A stretch of 64,000 nt of DNA, from positions 4,175,732 through 4,239,731 of the forward strand of contig NZ_FO082820.1 in assembly GCF_000967425.1 (NCBI RefSeq). Reading direction: 5' to 3'. The position numbers and the translations under genes are program-made. Positions 18,806 through 28,246 of the stretch are shown here, piece by piece. How positions within the stretch are numbered: position 1 is the stretch's first letter; every line of letters starts with the position of its first letter. Under the pieces are notes generated by a model. It was given only the letters and a program-made list of their open reading frames with translations. It had not been told where the DNA came from and ran no database searches. This DNA comes from Pseudorhizobium banfieldiae. GTDB taxonomy: Bacteria; Pseudomonadota; Alphaproteobacteria; Rhizobiales; Rhizobiaceae.

Positions 18806-20248
18806 GTGGGTGCTATTGCGCAGATTCTTGATGAGAATGAACCGCCCGCCGAGGCGGTCGTCGATGCTGACCAGCTTCAGGCCGTCGTAGCAAGACTGGC
18901 GCTCGAAGCCTCCGACCTCGGGCTCCATCTCGTCGATATTGCCGGCACAATCCAGGACACGGCGGCCCAATCGTCGGAACATGCAAGTCTGCTTTCGCGC
19001 CTGACGCAGGCCGCCGAGGCGATTGCCGAGGCGAATGCAGATATTGCCCGGTCTCTTGGGGAAACTGACAAGCTGGCTGCCAGCGCCCGGAAGGTACTCG
19101 GCGAACAGGCGCAGCAGCTGACCGGCTCGGTCGTCGCTATAGATCACATGGTCACGGCCTCCCAGGAAATCGGCCAGGAAATCAAATCCTTTTCCACTGC
19201 CCTTGCCGATGTCGGCCGGTTGGCCGATGCGATCGGTACCATTGCGCGGCAGACCAATCTTCTTGCGCTGAACGCGGCGATCGAAGCGGCCAGGGCCGGC
19301 GACGCCGGCAAGGGCTTCGCCGTCGTTGCCGCCGAGGTTCGGGCGCTTTCCCTGCAGACCTCCCAAACCACGGCGTCCATCCAGTCCACCCTCGAGCAGC
19401 TGGGGGCTCGTATCGATGCGCTCGTTGCGGCGGGGGATCAGGCGCGTGTCTCTGCCGAGGGCGTGAAGTCCACGGCCACGGAAGTACAGGGCTCCTTCAA
19501 GGGCGTCGAGGACGTCATGTCCCAGATCCTCGACAGTGCCTCCTCGCTGGCGGGAACGACCGAGGCCGTCGACCGGCAATGCAACGAATTCGCGGGCTCG
19601 ATCGCGGCGGCCGCAGCGGCTATCCTGAAGTCGAACGACAAGCTGCAGGATACGTCAGGCCGGGTGGGCGAGGTGGTCGCAATTTCCGAGCGCATCATCC
19701 AGGCGACGGCGAGCGCGGGTACGGAAACGCCCGATACACCCTATATCCGAGCAGCCATGTCCGTGGCCGCCGAGGTCTCGGCGGCCTTCGAGGCAGCCGT
19801 CCGCTCTGGTCGCATCGATATGGCAGCGCTCTTCGACCGACAGTACCAGCCGATCCGCGGGTCGGAACCGGTGCAGTATATGACGCGCTTCACCGAACTG
19901 ACTGACGCTATCCTGCCGCCAATACAGGAGAAAGCCGCAGCGAGCGACGATCGCGTGGCATTCTGCGCTTGTGTCGATGAAAACGGTTACCTGCCGACTC
20001 ACAATCGCAAGTTTTCCCATTCGCAGCGTCCCGGTGACGTGGAGTGGAACACGGCGAACTGCCGCAACCGCCGTATGTTCAACGACCGAGTCGGCCTTGC
20101 TGCTGGCCGCAACACCGAGCCCTTCCTGCTGCAGACCTATCGTCGCGACATGGGCGGCGGCCAGTTCGTGCTGATGAAGGATATTTCGGCACCCATCTTC
20201 GTCAATGGACGCCACTGGGGCGGCTTGAGGCTGGCAATCCGGGTGTAG
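18806..20248 (+). CDS. Soluble methyl-accepting chemotaxis protein with C-terminal sensor
   Basis: About 480 residues with no membrane helix. The signalling domain lies in the N-terminal two thirds, with the highly conserved hairpin tip [20 protein letters not shown] followed by [15 protein letters not shown] (near residues 150-185). The C-terminal 140 residues form a separate domain with [20 protein letters not shown] and [14 protein letters not shown], which I know as a conserved Cache-like sensor tail of alphaproteobacterial soluble receptors. The start is GTG 18806, five bases after GGGAGG; the in-frame GTG at 18800 overlaps that site. It presumably signals to CheA from the cytoplasm. The ligand is unknown. 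Confidence 0.88.
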   Translation: MGAIAQILDENEPPAEAVVDADQLQAVVARLALEASDLGLHLVDIAGTIQDTAAQSSEHASLLSRLTQAAEAIAEANADIARSLGETDKLAASARKVLGEQAQQLTGSVVAIDHMVTASQEIGQEIKSFSTALADVGRLADAIGTIARQTNLLALNAAIEAARAGDAGKGFAVVAAEVRALSLQTSQTTASIQSTLEQLGARIDALVAAGDQARVSAEGVKSTATEVQGSFKGVEDVMSQILDSASSLAGTTEAVDRQCNEFAGSIAAAAAAILKSNDKLQDTSGRVGEVVAISERIIQATASAGTETPDTPYIRAAMSVAAEVSAAFEAAVRSGRIDMAALFDRQYQPIRGSEPVQYMTRFTELTDAILPPIQEKAAASDDRVAFCACVDENGYLPTHNRKFSHSQRPGDVEWNTANCRNRRMFNDRVGLAAGRNTEPFLLQTYRRDMGGGQFVLMKDISAPIFVNGRHWGGLRLAIRV

Positions 20249-20316
20249 GACGAAGTCCAGGCGAGAAGCGGGTTGAATTTCGGCGAAAACAGGACGATCC
20301 TCTGGAGGAACGGAGG

Positions 20317-20883
20317 ATGAACATCGTGCCCTGCCATCGTTATCATGTCTTCGAAACATCGGCGGGCTTTTGCGCGATCGCCTGGAGCGAGGCCGGGATC
20401 AGCCGCTTGCAGCTGCCGATGGCAAGTGCCGACGTAGTGGAGCGGATGATCCTGCGCCGCCTGCCCCAAGGGGCGCCGGACATTCCATCGGCCGAGATCA
20501 AGGCTGTCATCGAAGCCGCCCGCCGTTACTTCGCTGGTTCACCCGTCGAGTTTTCCGCGCTGCGCCTCGATCTGGCCGAACAGGATGCCTTCTTCCGCGA
20601 GATCTATTTTGCTCTTCGAAGGGTCGGCTGGGGTGAGACCACCAGCTACGGCGCCCTGGCGAAGGCAATCGGAGCGGGGCCGGAGGCGGCGCGAAGGGCC
20701 GGTCAGGCGATGGCGAACAATCCGATTCCCCTGATCATTCCATGCCATCGCGTGCTGGCTGCCGGTGGCAGGCTTGGTGGCTTTTCGGCTCCCGGCGGCT
20801 CCGACACGAAGATGCGCATGCTGGAACTGGAGGGGGTACGGCTCGGCGCCAGGGATTCATCCCAACAGGCCTTCGCCTTCTAG
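20317..20883 (+). CDS. ogt: Methylated-DNA--protein-cysteine methyltransferase
   Basis: A 188-residue O6-alkylguanine repair protein that transfers the alkyl group irreversibly to its own cysteine. The active site PLIIPCHRV has Cys143, followed by the glycine-rich LGGFSAPGG; the helix-turn-helix region WGETTSYGALAKAIG precedes it. There is no Ada-type N-terminal domain, so the ogt type is preferred. GGAGG lies seven bases before ATG 20317. It follows the chemoreceptor gene by 68 bases and may be cotranscribed. Confidence 0.92.
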   Translation: MNIVPCHRYHVFETSAGFCAIAWSEAGISRLQLPMASADVVERMILRRLPQGAPDIPSAEIKAVIEAARRYFAGSPVEFSALRLDLAEQDAFFREIYFALRRVGWGETTSYGALAKAIGAGPEAARRAGQAMANNPIPLIIPCHRVLAAGGRLGGFSAPGGSDTKMRMLELEGVRLGARDSSQQAFAF

Positions 20884-20887
20884 TGGC

Positions 20888-21193
20888 TTAGATGCGGGTG
20901 ATCGGAAGGGCGCGGATGACGATTTCGTCCTGATCGAAGCGCCGCTCCAGATCCGCGCGGAAATGTGCCCACCACTCGCGCTCGATCGCATCCACCATGA
21001 CCTCGGCCGTAACGATGGCATCCTTTTCCACGCCATCGTCACTGAGCCAGAGGCCTTCAGCCGGAGCACTGCGATGAAAGGTGATCCCCCCGAACTTGCG
21101 GGTCAGTTCATCGCGAACGGAAGCGAAGAGTTCGGGCGGGAATGGCGAGGTAGATGCGTCGGTCGTCGGCAGCAGGATCTGGACGAGATGCAT
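20888..21193 (-). CDS. Hypothetical protein
   Basis: A 101-residue soluble protein with no signal peptide or membrane helix: MHLVQILLPTTDASTSPFP, a helix with FASVRDELTRKFGG and a late strand EIVIRALPI. The alternating strand-helix layout resembles a small ferredoxin-like fold. I cannot name a family. The start at ATG 21193 has a weak ribosome site. It lies 17 bases downstream of guaA on the same strand and probably shares its transcript; it converges on ogt with four bases between stops. Confidence 0.65.
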   Translation of the reverse strand: MHLVQILLPTTDASTSPFPPELFASVRDELTRKFGGITFHRSAPAEGLWLSDDGVEKDAIVTAEVMVDAIEREWWAHFRADLERRFDQDEIVIRALPITRI

Positions 21194-21210
21194 GTTGTCT
21201 CTACGCCGGC

Positions 21211-22788
21211 CTATTCCCACTCGATCGTGCCGGGCGGCTTCGACGTTACGTCGTAGACCACTCGGTTGATGCCGCGCACCTCGTTGATGATGCGGGTGGC
21301 GGTGCGGCCGAGGAAGTTCATGTCGTAGGGGTAGAAATCCGCTGTCATGCCATCGACCGAGGTGACGGCGCGCAGGGCGCAGACGAAATCATAGGTGCGG
21401 TAGTCGCCCATGACACCGACTGTCTGGACCGGAAGCAGCACGGCGAAGGCCTGCCAGATCGTGTCGTAGAGGCCGGCCTTACGAATCTCATCGAGATAGA
21501 TGGCATCCGCCTTTCGCAGGATGTCGAGCTTTTCGCGCGTCACGGCGCCGGGGCAGCGGATCGCGAGGCCCGGGCCCGGGAAGGGATGGCGGCCGATGAA
21601 CGAATCCGGCAATCCGAGTTCGCGGCCCAGCGCGCGAACCTCGTCCTTGAAGAGCTCGCGCAGCGGCTCGACGAGTTGCATGTTCATCCGCTCGGGGAGG
21701 CCGCCGACATTGTGGTGGCTCTTGATGGTGACGGAGGGGCCGCCGGAGAAGGAGACGCTTTCGATCACGTCCGGATAGAGCGTGCCCTGTGCCAGGAATT
21801 TCGGGGCACCCTTGCCGTCCTCGGCGATCTTCGTCGCTTCGGCGTCGAAGACCTCTATGAACAGGCGGCCGATCGTCTTCCGCTTGACTTCCGGGTCGGT
21901 GACGCCGGCGAGCTCCGTCAGGAAGAGGTCGGATGCGTCCACATGGACGAGCGGGATGTTGTAATGGTCGCGGAACATGCCGACCACCTGCTCGCTCTCG
22001 CCCTGGCGCATCAGGCCGTGGTCAACATAGATGCAGGTCAGCTGGTCGCCGATCGCCTCGTGGATCAGCACCGCCGCAACGGATGAATCGACGCCGCCGG
22101 AAAGGCCGCAGATGACCCGCTCGGAGCCGACCTGCTCCTTGATCTTGCGGATCATCTCGGCGCGATAGGCAGCCATGGTCCAGTCTGACTTCAGGCCGAC
22201 GATCTTGTGCACGAAGTTGGACAGCAGCTTTGCGCCGTCCGGCGTATGCACCACTTCCGGGTGGAACATGGTGGTGTAGTAGCGGCGGCTCTCGTCGGCG
22301 GCGATGGCGAAGGGCGCATTCTCCGACGTCGCGATGACTTCAAAACCCTCGGGGAGTTTGGTGACCCGGTCACCGTGGCTCATCCAGACGGGATAGCGTC
22401 CGCCGACTTCCCAGAAGCCCTCGAACAGCGGGCTTGCTGCCTTCACCTCGAGATCGGCACGGCCGAACTCCGCCGCATGGCCGCCCTCGACGACGCCGCC
22501 GAGCTGGGTGCAGAGCGTCTGCTGACCGTAGCAGATGCCGAGGATCGGGACTCCGGAGTCGAAGACCGCCTGTGGCGCCCGCGGGCTGCCTTCCGCCGTC
22601 ACCGAGGCCGGACCGCCGGAGAAGATCACGCCCTTCGGCTGCATCTTCTCGAAGGCCGTAGCGGCGTTCTGGAACGGGTGGATCTCGCAATAGACCCCGG
22701 CCTCGCGGATGCGGCGCGCAATCAACTGCGTCACCTGGCTGCCGAAATCGATGATGAGGATGCTGTCGGGATGGGCGATCTGGGTCAT
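21211..22788 (-). CDS. guaA: GMP synthase (glutamine-hydrolysing)
   Basis: A 525-residue two-domain enzyme that aminates XMP to GMP. The N-terminal class I glutamine amidotransferase has its nucleophile Cys86 in GICYGQQTL and the His-Glu pair in FHPEVVHT; the ATP-pyrophosphatase domain carries the P-loop LSGGVDSSV near residue 235; the C-terminal dimerisation domain ends in GTIEWE, the family's usual last residues. AAAGG precedes the ATG. It is the last large gene of a minus-strand run. Confidence 0.98.
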   Translation of the reverse strand: MTQIAHPDSILIIDFGSQVTQLIARRIREAGVYCEIHPFQNAATAFEKMQPKGVIFSGGPASVTAEGSPRAPQAVFDSGVPILGICYGQQTLCTQLGGVVEGGHAAEFGRADLEVKAASPLFEGFWEVGGRYPVWMSHGDRVTKLPEGFEVIATSENAPFAIAADESRRYYTTMFHPEVVHTPDGAKLLSNFVHKIVGLKSDWTMAAYRAEMIRKIKEQVGSERVICGLSGGVDSSVAAVLIHEAIGDQLTCIYVDHGLMRQGESEQVVGMFRDHYNIPLVHVDASDLFLTELAGVTDPEVKRKTIGRLFIEVFDAEATKIAEDGKGAPKFLAQGTLYPDVIESVSFSGGPSVTIKSHHNVGGLPERMNMQLVEPLRELFKDEVRALGRELGLPDSFIGRHPFPGPGLAIRCPGAVTREKLDILRKADAIYLDEIRKAGLYDTIWQAFAVLLPVQTVGVMGDYRTYDFVCALRAVTSVDGMTADFYPYDMNFLGRTATRIINEVRGINRVVYDVTSKPPGTIEWE

Positions 22789-22828
22789 GGCGAGCCTTTA
22801 GAGAAACTTTGGCGTCGGCGCAACTGCG

Positions 22829-23467
22829 TCAGGGGTTCAATTCGCCGCTCTCCAGGGCATCGAGAAGGCGATCGACGGCGACGGCGAGCTTCTCGTCGAT
22901 CACATGCAGGTATTCCGTCCAGTCCCCGACATGCCTGAGATCCTCCTTGCCGTCGGAGATGCCGCGAAGGCCGATCAGCGGAAGACCGAACCGGTGGCAG
23001 CTTCGCAGCAGGGCGAAGGTTTCCATGTCCACCATGTCCGCTTCGATCCCGTCATAGGCAGGACCCGAAATGATGCTGCCTCCGGTGGAGAGCGCGGCCG
23101 TGGGAATGCCAGGGATACGGTGAGGGAGTTCGATCGTTGCGGGGTGATCGAGAAACGGTGTCCTGCCCTTCTCGAAGCCCAGCGGCGAAGCATCCATGTC
23201 GCGGTAGGCAACGGAGGCGACCTGATAGATGCCTGTCTGCTCCAGGCTACGCGAACCGGCAGATCCAAGGGAGACAACCAGATCGGGGCGGTCACCCGAT
23301 GCTTCCAGCCGCGTGAGGGCATGAGTCAAGACGACGGCTGCCTCGACCGGACCGACGCCCGTCATCAGTGGAACGATCCGCTGGCGCAGATGCTCGCCAT
23401 ACTCCGCGTCCACCGCCATCACGAACAGCAAGGCCTTGCCGCTCGCCCGGGTCAGGTGAACTTTCAT
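22829..23467 (-). CDS. MTA/SAH nucleosidase family protein
   Basis: A 212-residue protein of the purine-nucleoside phosphorylase fold. LVVSLGSAGS and SVAYRDMDASPLGF (about residues 62-97), and the VDMETFALLRSCHRFGLPLIGLRGISDGK segment carrying the substrate-binding Met-Glu and the late aspartate, fit 5'-methylthioadenosine/S-adenosylhomocysteine nucleosidases. Such enzymes recycle by-products of methylation and polyamine synthesis. The start overlaps the stop of the thioesterase gene by four bases (ATGA), so the two are coupled. Confidence 0.85.
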   Translation of the reverse strand: MKVHLTRASGKALLFVMAVDAEYGEHLRQRIVPLMTGVGPVEAAVVLTHALTRLEASGDRPDLVVSLGSAGSRSLEQTGIYQVASVAYRDMDASPLGFEKGRTPFLDHPATIELPHRIPGIPTAALSTGGSIISGPAYDGIEADMVDMETFALLRSCHRFGLPLIGLRGISDGKEDLRHVGDWTEYLHVIDEKLAVAVDRLLDALESGELNP

Positions 23468-23907
23468 CCGACGATGTCCTCCCGACCGCGCACCACCATC
23501 ATCGTTGCCGTCATCGATGCGATCAGTTTCGCCGGTCCGTCGCTGATCGCATAGGCACGGCCGTCCGCGACGATGATGGTCGAGCCGGGCTTGGTGATCT
23601 CACCGTGGAAGAGGAAGCGTTCGCCGCGACCGGGCGACATGAGATTGACCTTGAACTCGATCGTCAGCAGCGAAGCGTCCACCGGGATCACGGAGAAGGC
23701 TGCATAGGTGCATGCCGTGTCGAGGGCAGTGGAGACGATGCCGCCGTGCAGGAGGCCGTGTTGTTGCGTCAGCTTAGGGTCGAACGGCAACTCGATCTCG
23801 ACCATCGCCTGCTCGATGCGGGTAAGCGTGGCACCTATCGTCTCCATCGCCGGCTGGCGACCGAAGCTCTGCCTGATCCGCTCGCGGAAATCGTCGGTGT
23901 CATCCAT
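23464..23907 (-). CDS. PaaI-type hotdog thioesterase
   Basis: A 147-residue hotdog-fold protein. The segment QQHGLLHGGIVSTALDTACTYAAFS (about residues 50-74) contains the HGG motif and the aspartate used in PaaI/YdiI thioesterases that hydrolyse acyl- or aryl-CoA. The start at ATG 23907 has AGAGGG upstream; a longer frame to 23955 lacks such a site. It is coupled to the downstream nucleosidase gene; the substrate is unknown. Confidence 0.85.
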   Translation of the reverse strand: MDDTDDFRERIRQSFGRQPAMETIGATLTRIEQAMVEIELPFDPKLTQQHGLLHGGIVSTALDTACTYAAFSVIPVDASLLTIEFKVNLMSPGRGERFLFHGEITKPGSTIIVADGRAYAISDGPAKLIASMTATMMVVRGREDIVG

Positions 23908-23977
23908 CTCGTACCCTCTTCGCGAATGCGAAATTGGCATGCCGTCGACTGCCAAGCAAGCAGGAGCAGGTTTCCGG

Positions 23978-24430
23978 TCAGTTCAGGACGGCGATGGAGA
24001 GATTGAGCAGCGTCGCAAAGGTGACCCAGGCCGCATAGGGCACGAAGAGCCAGGCGGAGACCCGGTCGGCGTTCCAACTGAGGCGGATGAAGGCAAGGAT
24101 GGCGACGAGGAGCGGGATGACCACGACCAGACCGAGGATCGGGCTCTGGTAGCCGAAGAAGGCAGGTGACCAGAGAAAGTTCAGGATCATCTGCATGAAC
24201 CAGACCTGCATGCGTCCCGAGGCTGGTGCCTGAAGCCAGGTGCGCGCTCCGCCAATCGCGATCAACACGTAGAGCGTGGTCCAGACCGGGCCGAAGATCC
24301 ATGGCGGTGGCTGGAAGAACGGCTTCTCCAGTGACTGGTACCACTCGCCGGGCATGTTGCTGACGCCGCTGAGGGCGCCGAGCCCGACAATGACGGCGAT
24401 GAACAGGATGTAGGTGAGCGCTTTCTTCAT
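23978..24430 (-). CDS. TspO/MBR family protein
   Basis: A 150-residue protein with five hydrophobic helices and the aromatic pattern of TspO: PGEWYQSLEKPFFQPPPWIFGPVW (about residues 27-50), NFLWSPAFFG and WNADRVSAWLFVPYAAWVTFA. TspO is an inner- or outer-membrane tryptophan-rich sensor that binds tetrapyrroles and, in Rhodobacter and Sinorhizobium, affects stress and nutrient responses. The start may be ATG 24430 or 24442; neither has a strong ribosome site. It follows the iron operon by 41 bases on the same strand. Confidence 0.92.
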   Translation of the reverse strand: MKKALTYILFIAVIVGLGALSGVSNMPGEWYQSLEKPFFQPPPWIFGPVWTTLYVLIAIGGARTWLQAPASGRMQVWFMQMILNFLWSPAFFGYQSPILGLVVVIPLLVAILAFIRLSWNADRVSAWLFVPYAAWVTFATLLNLSIAVLN

Positions 24431-24471
24431 GGGCGGGAACATAGGTCACAGGTCGCGTTGCGCCAGTCCTC

Positions 24472-25557
24472 TCACGCGAGCCGCACGATGTGCTGGTCCC
24501 AGGCGACCGGGCTACGGCTGTCGTTGAAACTGCCGCGATAGGAGGAGACTGCAAAACCTGTGTTTGACGGTGCGATGCCTGCGGCGTCGACGATCGCCTG
24601 CTCCCGCACGACTTCGCCGGTCCTCGCATCGAGGCTGATTGCCAGGCCACCCTTCGGTGAGGTCAGCCCGACGATGCCATCGCGCCGGTTGACGGCGATC
24701 GCTCCCACGTAATTGGCAAGGCCGTCGGTCACGTGCGCCGGTAGTGGTGTGAATGTCAGATCCTCCCCCCGTCCAAGGTGCCCGACAAGCGGCGGCCAGG
24801 CATTGCGCGGACCCTCCCATTGGCAGGCAAACCAGATCCGCCCGTGGTCTCCCAGAGCGATGTGGCGGGTGGACAATTGATGCAGCGCCGGCGGCAGCGC
24901 ATGCTTCTGGATGAGCCGGCCGTCGCTCGCCCCAAGCAGCACCAGCGACGGCTCCATGTGGTCGAGATTGAGCTTCGTTCGGCCGAAATCCGGATGGGTC
25001 TGAATGCCGCCATTGGCGATCACCAGCATTGTACCGTCGTCCGAGACGGTCATGTCATGGGTGCCGATGCCGTGCGCGTCGAACTCGCCGATACGGAGGA
25101 AGCCGTCTGCCGCATCATAGATGCCGATCATGCCGCGATTGCCGTAGAAGTCGTTCTCGCTGGCATAGAGCAGGCGCCCGTCCGGAGAAAAGGCGCCATG
25201 GCCATAGTAGTGGCGCCCCTCGGGCGCGGACAGGACGATGGGTTCCATCCTGCCGAAAGGATCGGTCACCAGGGCGAAGGTCCCGGGCCTGCGGGCAAAG
25301 GCAACCAGCCGACGGGTTGTCGGGCTGAAGGCCATGCCGTGGGAGCGGGCGGGGAGGAGGGTGCGGTCGATGATCTCCCCGCGTTCGGAGACGGTCGCGA
25401 GGCCGAAGGAGCCATCCGGCGCACGAAAGCCTGAGGCATAGACGGCATCGCTTCGTTCGAGCGCCATCAGCGAGTGCGGTCCAAGCGCTGCCGCAAAACC
25501 GACGCCGGCGGCTCTCAGAAAACTGCGGCGGTCGATGAGGTCGCTCCGCCAGGCCAT
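24472..25557 (-). CDS. DUF1513 domain protein, Tat-exported
   Basis: A 361-residue protein with a twin-arginine signal (DRRSFLRAAGVGFAAALG), so it is exported folded to the periplasm. The mature part reads as a seven-bladed propeller-like repeat protein typical of DUF1513 (for example GRHYYGHGAFSPDGRLLYASEND and ELRIGEFDAHGIGTHDM-like blade edges). The family is almost always the last gene of imelysin/di-haem oxidoreductase operons and is presumed to take part in periplasmic iron handling; no activity is established to my knowledge. It starts two bases after the second imelysin gene ends. Confidence 0.88.
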   Translation of the reverse strand: MAWRSDLIDRRSFLRAAGVGFAAALGPHSLMALERSDAVYASGFRAPDGSFGLATVSERGEIIDRTLLPARSHGMAFSPTTRRLVAFARRPGTFALVTDPFGRMEPIVLSAPEGRHYYGHGAFSPDGRLLYASENDFYGNRGMIGIYDAADGFLRIGEFDAHGIGTHDMTVSDDGTMLVIANGGIQTHPDFGRTKLNLDHMEPSLVLLGASDGRLIQKHALPPALHQLSTRHIALGDHGRIWFACQWEGPRNAWPPLVGHLGRGEDLTFTPLPAHVTDGLANYVGAIAVNRRDGIVGLTSPKGGLAISLDARTGEVVREQAIVDAAGIAPSNTGFAVSSYRGSFNDSRSPVAWDQHIVRLA

Positions 25558-25559
25558 CC

Positions 25560-26666
25560 TCAGTCTCCGTCCGAGAAAGAGAAGCCGGACGTCAGGCCGA
25601 TCGCGCCGCCATACTGGTCGTTCAGCCGGTCGATCAGGTCGCGGCCGTTCACCAGCAGGAAATCGAGCTTCTGCCGCCCCGCAGTGTCGGCGACGGCGGC
25701 TTCGATGTCGGGATTCATCTCCTCGACCACCCCCATTATCGACTTGAGGACGAAATCGATGGAGCCGACGATGGAATGCTGGTCGGAAGGAAGCAGGTCG
25801 ACAAGTTCAGATACCCGGATGAGGTCCCGCAGGCCCTCCAGGTTGCCTGCCACCATCGTCCAGGTGTTCTGTGAGCGCCAGAAGATCGCCTGCTTCGGAA
25901 AAGCCGACTTGTCCTCGCCTCGGTAGAAGGTCTCGATCCGCTGGTCTCGCACCATCTCGGCACCATGGACCAGAATGCCGAGCAGTGCCGTCATCGCCTC
26001 CTGTTCCGTCCGGAACAGGGGATTGTCTGGCCCTGGGTTCTGCCAGTGGTGCTGGATACCGTCCGCTGCATCCCACTTCGCCACCAGCTCGGAAGCGATC
26101 TGCTTAATGTTCTGCGCCACCGCACGGCCATAGCGGCAGCGGAAATTTCCCTCAGGGCCGCTCAGGCTTTCGGAACCCGTGCCGGCGAGCACGAACTCCA
26201 GGGCGCCGAAGCCCTGCATGGCGACGCTCTTGCCTTTCAGGCTCGCGACCTCCGTCGCCGCCTCGTCCGGCTTCGCCAGCAGCGCCTGAACCTGCTTCAG
26301 GCCGGTGCTCTTGCGGTCCGGATAGAAGAGGATGCGCTCAAGGCGGTTTTCCTCGATGGCGGGGCCGGTCCGGACGATCTCGATCCTCGCCCAGCTTCGG
26401 GCAGCCTTCGCAAAACCATTTTTCGCGGCAGCAAGTGAAGCCGGCGAAGGCGCGCTGCAGAGCGATGCCATACCTTCGGCGAGATCACCCGCTGCAAGCT
26501 GGAAGCCACGGTAGCCCTCCCGGATGAAGCCGTCGACGGCCTTTTCAACGACCTGCCGGATGGCTTCCGGTTCCGGAAAAGTGGGACTGATGGCCTCTTC
26601 CTGCGCCACGGCCACGGATGCGAACGCGAGAGCTCCCAGGGCGGCGGTGGAAAGGGCTTTCAGCAT
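25560..26666 (-). CDS. Imelysin family protein, second copy
   Basis: A 368-residue protein with a signal peptide (to about residue 21, AVA-QEE). It has the helical imelysin layout (PF09375) but the GXHXXE signature of IrpA/EfeO-like members reads GFGALE at residues 152-157: the histidine is a glycine. It lacks a lipobox. Its ATG overlaps the di-haem gene stop by one base (TGATG at 26664-26668), so translation is coupled. In such operons the second imelysin is thought to be a periplasmic partner of the redox protein; iron binding in this copy may use other residues or be absent. Confidence 0.88.
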   Translation of the reverse strand: MLKALSTAALGALAFASVAVAQEEAISPTFPEPEAIRQVVEKAVDGFIREGYRGFQLAAGDLAEGMASLCSAPSPASLAAAKNGFAKAARSWARIEIVRTGPAIEENRLERILFYPDRKSTGLKQVQALLAKPDEAATEVASLKGKSVAMQGFGALEFVLAGTGSESLSGPEGNFRCRYGRAVAQNIKQIASELVAKWDAADGIQHHWQNPGPDNPLFRTEQEAMTALLGILVHGAEMVRDQRIETFYRGEDKSAFPKQAIFWRSQNTWTMVAGNLEGLRDLIRVSELVDLLPSDQHSIVGSIDFVLKSIMGVVEEMNPDIEAAVADTAGRQKLDFLLVNGRDLIDRLNDQYGGAIGLTSGFSFSDGD

Positions 26667-28204
26667 CAAAGCGACTCCAGGAAGGCAAGCAGCGCAGTGC
26701 GATCGTCCTTGTTGAGGGAGGCAAAGGCATCGCGGGCAGCCTCGGCCTCGCCACCATGCCAGAGGATCGCCTCGGTGAGATTGCGGGCCCGGCCGTCATG
26801 GAGGAAGAACGTGTGCTCATTGACCGTTTCCGTCAAGCCGATGCCCCAGAGCGGCTGCGTGCGCCATTCCCGCCCATCGGCGATCCCGACCTGCTGCCCG
26901 TCCGCCAGGCCTTCGCCCATGTCGTGCAGCAGGAAGTCGGAATAGGGCCAGATCAGTTGGAAGGCATGCGCCTTGTTCTCCGCGTCGCGGCGGGTCACGA
27001 ACTTCGGAGTGTGGCAGGAGACGCAGCCCGATCGGTAGAACAGTTCCTTGCCCTTGAGAACCTTGGTATCTCCCGGTTCACGACGGGCGGGGACAGCGAG
27101 GTTCTCGGAGTAGAAGGTTACGAGTTCCAGAACCGGATCGGGCGCCTCCGTATCACCCAGCCGCTCCTGCACGCCCGACGCCCGCGCAAAGCAGTCGGTC
27201 TGGGCGCTCGTGCAGTCGCCGTGATGAAACGGAGCATCCGGATTGGAGATGCCGAGATCGCCGACGAAGGCGGAAGCGGACTGGTCGCGGACAGAAGCGT
27301 TCTGCCCCTTGAATCCGAAACGCCCGAGCTTCAGTTCCCGTGTATGATGGTCGCGGACCAGGGAAGGCTTGCCGGAGATGCCGTCGCCGTCCTCATCATC
27401 CGGATCTGCATTAGCGAGGATATCGGCCTCGTGGATCGCCTGGATCAGGCCCATGCCGATCATCGGCGGAGCAATCCGCGGCGACAGGGTCACGTCCGGG
27501 TCCAGCGGACCGTAGTTCAGGTCCTTCACCGAATAGGTCGGCTTGCGTAGCGACACGACCTCGCCTTCCGCAAGCGCCACCTGGACCTCCTCATAGGAGA
27601 TCGCCATGGACCCTTCGGACTTCAGCCCGGGGACGGCAAGGTCCTGCAACTGCTTGCCGTAAGTTAGGTCGGGGAAGTTCAGCGCCTCGTGGCGGGCAAT
27701 GAGCGTCTTCTCCTCTTCCGTTCGGGCCGGGCGGGCGAGCCGGAGGAACATGGAGGTTGCGTCGGCCGCACCTTCAGGAGGATGCCCACGGCCGTCCTTC
27801 AGGTGGCAGCTCTGGCAAGCCCGGGCGTTGAACAGCGGACCTAGCCCATCTGAGGCCTGGGTCGAAGAGGGCGAGGAAACCCACAGCTTGCGAAAGAGCG
27901 CGTTGCCGAGCTTGAATTCCTCCTCCTCCGCGAAGGTGAGATTGGCCGAGAAATGGGAGAATGCATCCCCGTTGACGATCGCCTTGGTGGTCGCCGCACC
28001 GCCCTGCATGGTCTCGAAGTTCTCGGCCTTGGAGAAATCTTCGGTGACGCGTGTCACGCTGGCGACGCGCTTCCTGTCCTTTGGCGAGAGATCGGTGCGT
28101 TCATTCGGAAAGCGCGTGTCTTCAGAAACCGCCACCAGCGGAGTCAGAAGGAGAGCGCTCGACAGGATCGGCAACAGAAAAAGGTTGGCTTTGAGCGCTC
28201 TCAT
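26666..28204 (-). CDS. Di-haem oxidoreductase family protein (c-type cytochrome)
   Basis: A 512-residue secreted protein (signal peptide to about residue 27). Two CXXCH haem-binding motifs are visible: ACQSCH at 129-134 and GCVSCH near residue 400, matching the DHOR family once called putative thiol oxidoreductase. Conserved stretches include DGLGPLFNARACQSCH and PLWGIGLTETVNEHTFFLHDGRARNL. It sits between two imelysin genes, so a role in oxidising or reducing iron before uptake is a reasonable inference. It is 42 bases downstream of irpA. Confidence 0.92.
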   Translation of the reverse strand: MRALKANLFLLPILSSALLLTPLVAVSEDTRFPNERTDLSPKDRKRVASVTRVTEDFSKAENFETMQGGAATTKAIVNGDAFSHFSANLTFAEEEEFKLGNALFRKLWVSSPSSTQASDGLGPLFNARACQSCHLKDGRGHPPEGAADATSMFLRLARPARTEEEKTLIARHEALNFPDLTYGKQLQDLAVPGLKSEGSMAISYEEVQVALAEGEVVSLRKPTYSVKDLNYGPLDPDVTLSPRIAPPMIGMGLIQAIHEADILANADPDDEDGDGISGKPSLVRDHHTRELKLGRFGFKGQNASVRDQSASAFVGDLGISNPDAPFHHGDCTSAQTDCFARASGVQERLGDTEAPDPVLELVTFYSENLAVPARREPGDTKVLKGKELFYRSGCVSCHTPKFVTRRDAENKAHAFQLIWPYSDFLLHDMGEGLADGQQVGIADGREWRTQPLWGIGLTETVNEHTFFLHDGRARNLTEAILWHGGEAEAARDAFASLNKDDRTALLAFLESL

Positions 28205-28246
28205 CGGTGGTACATGCCGTCCGGGCGGGACGGCCTTCCTCGTGTC

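Noticed and set aside
22834..22843. GGTTCAATTC, resembling a tRNA T-loop
   Set aside because: It lies within the last codons of the nucleosidase gene and no acceptor or anticodon stem can be built around it.
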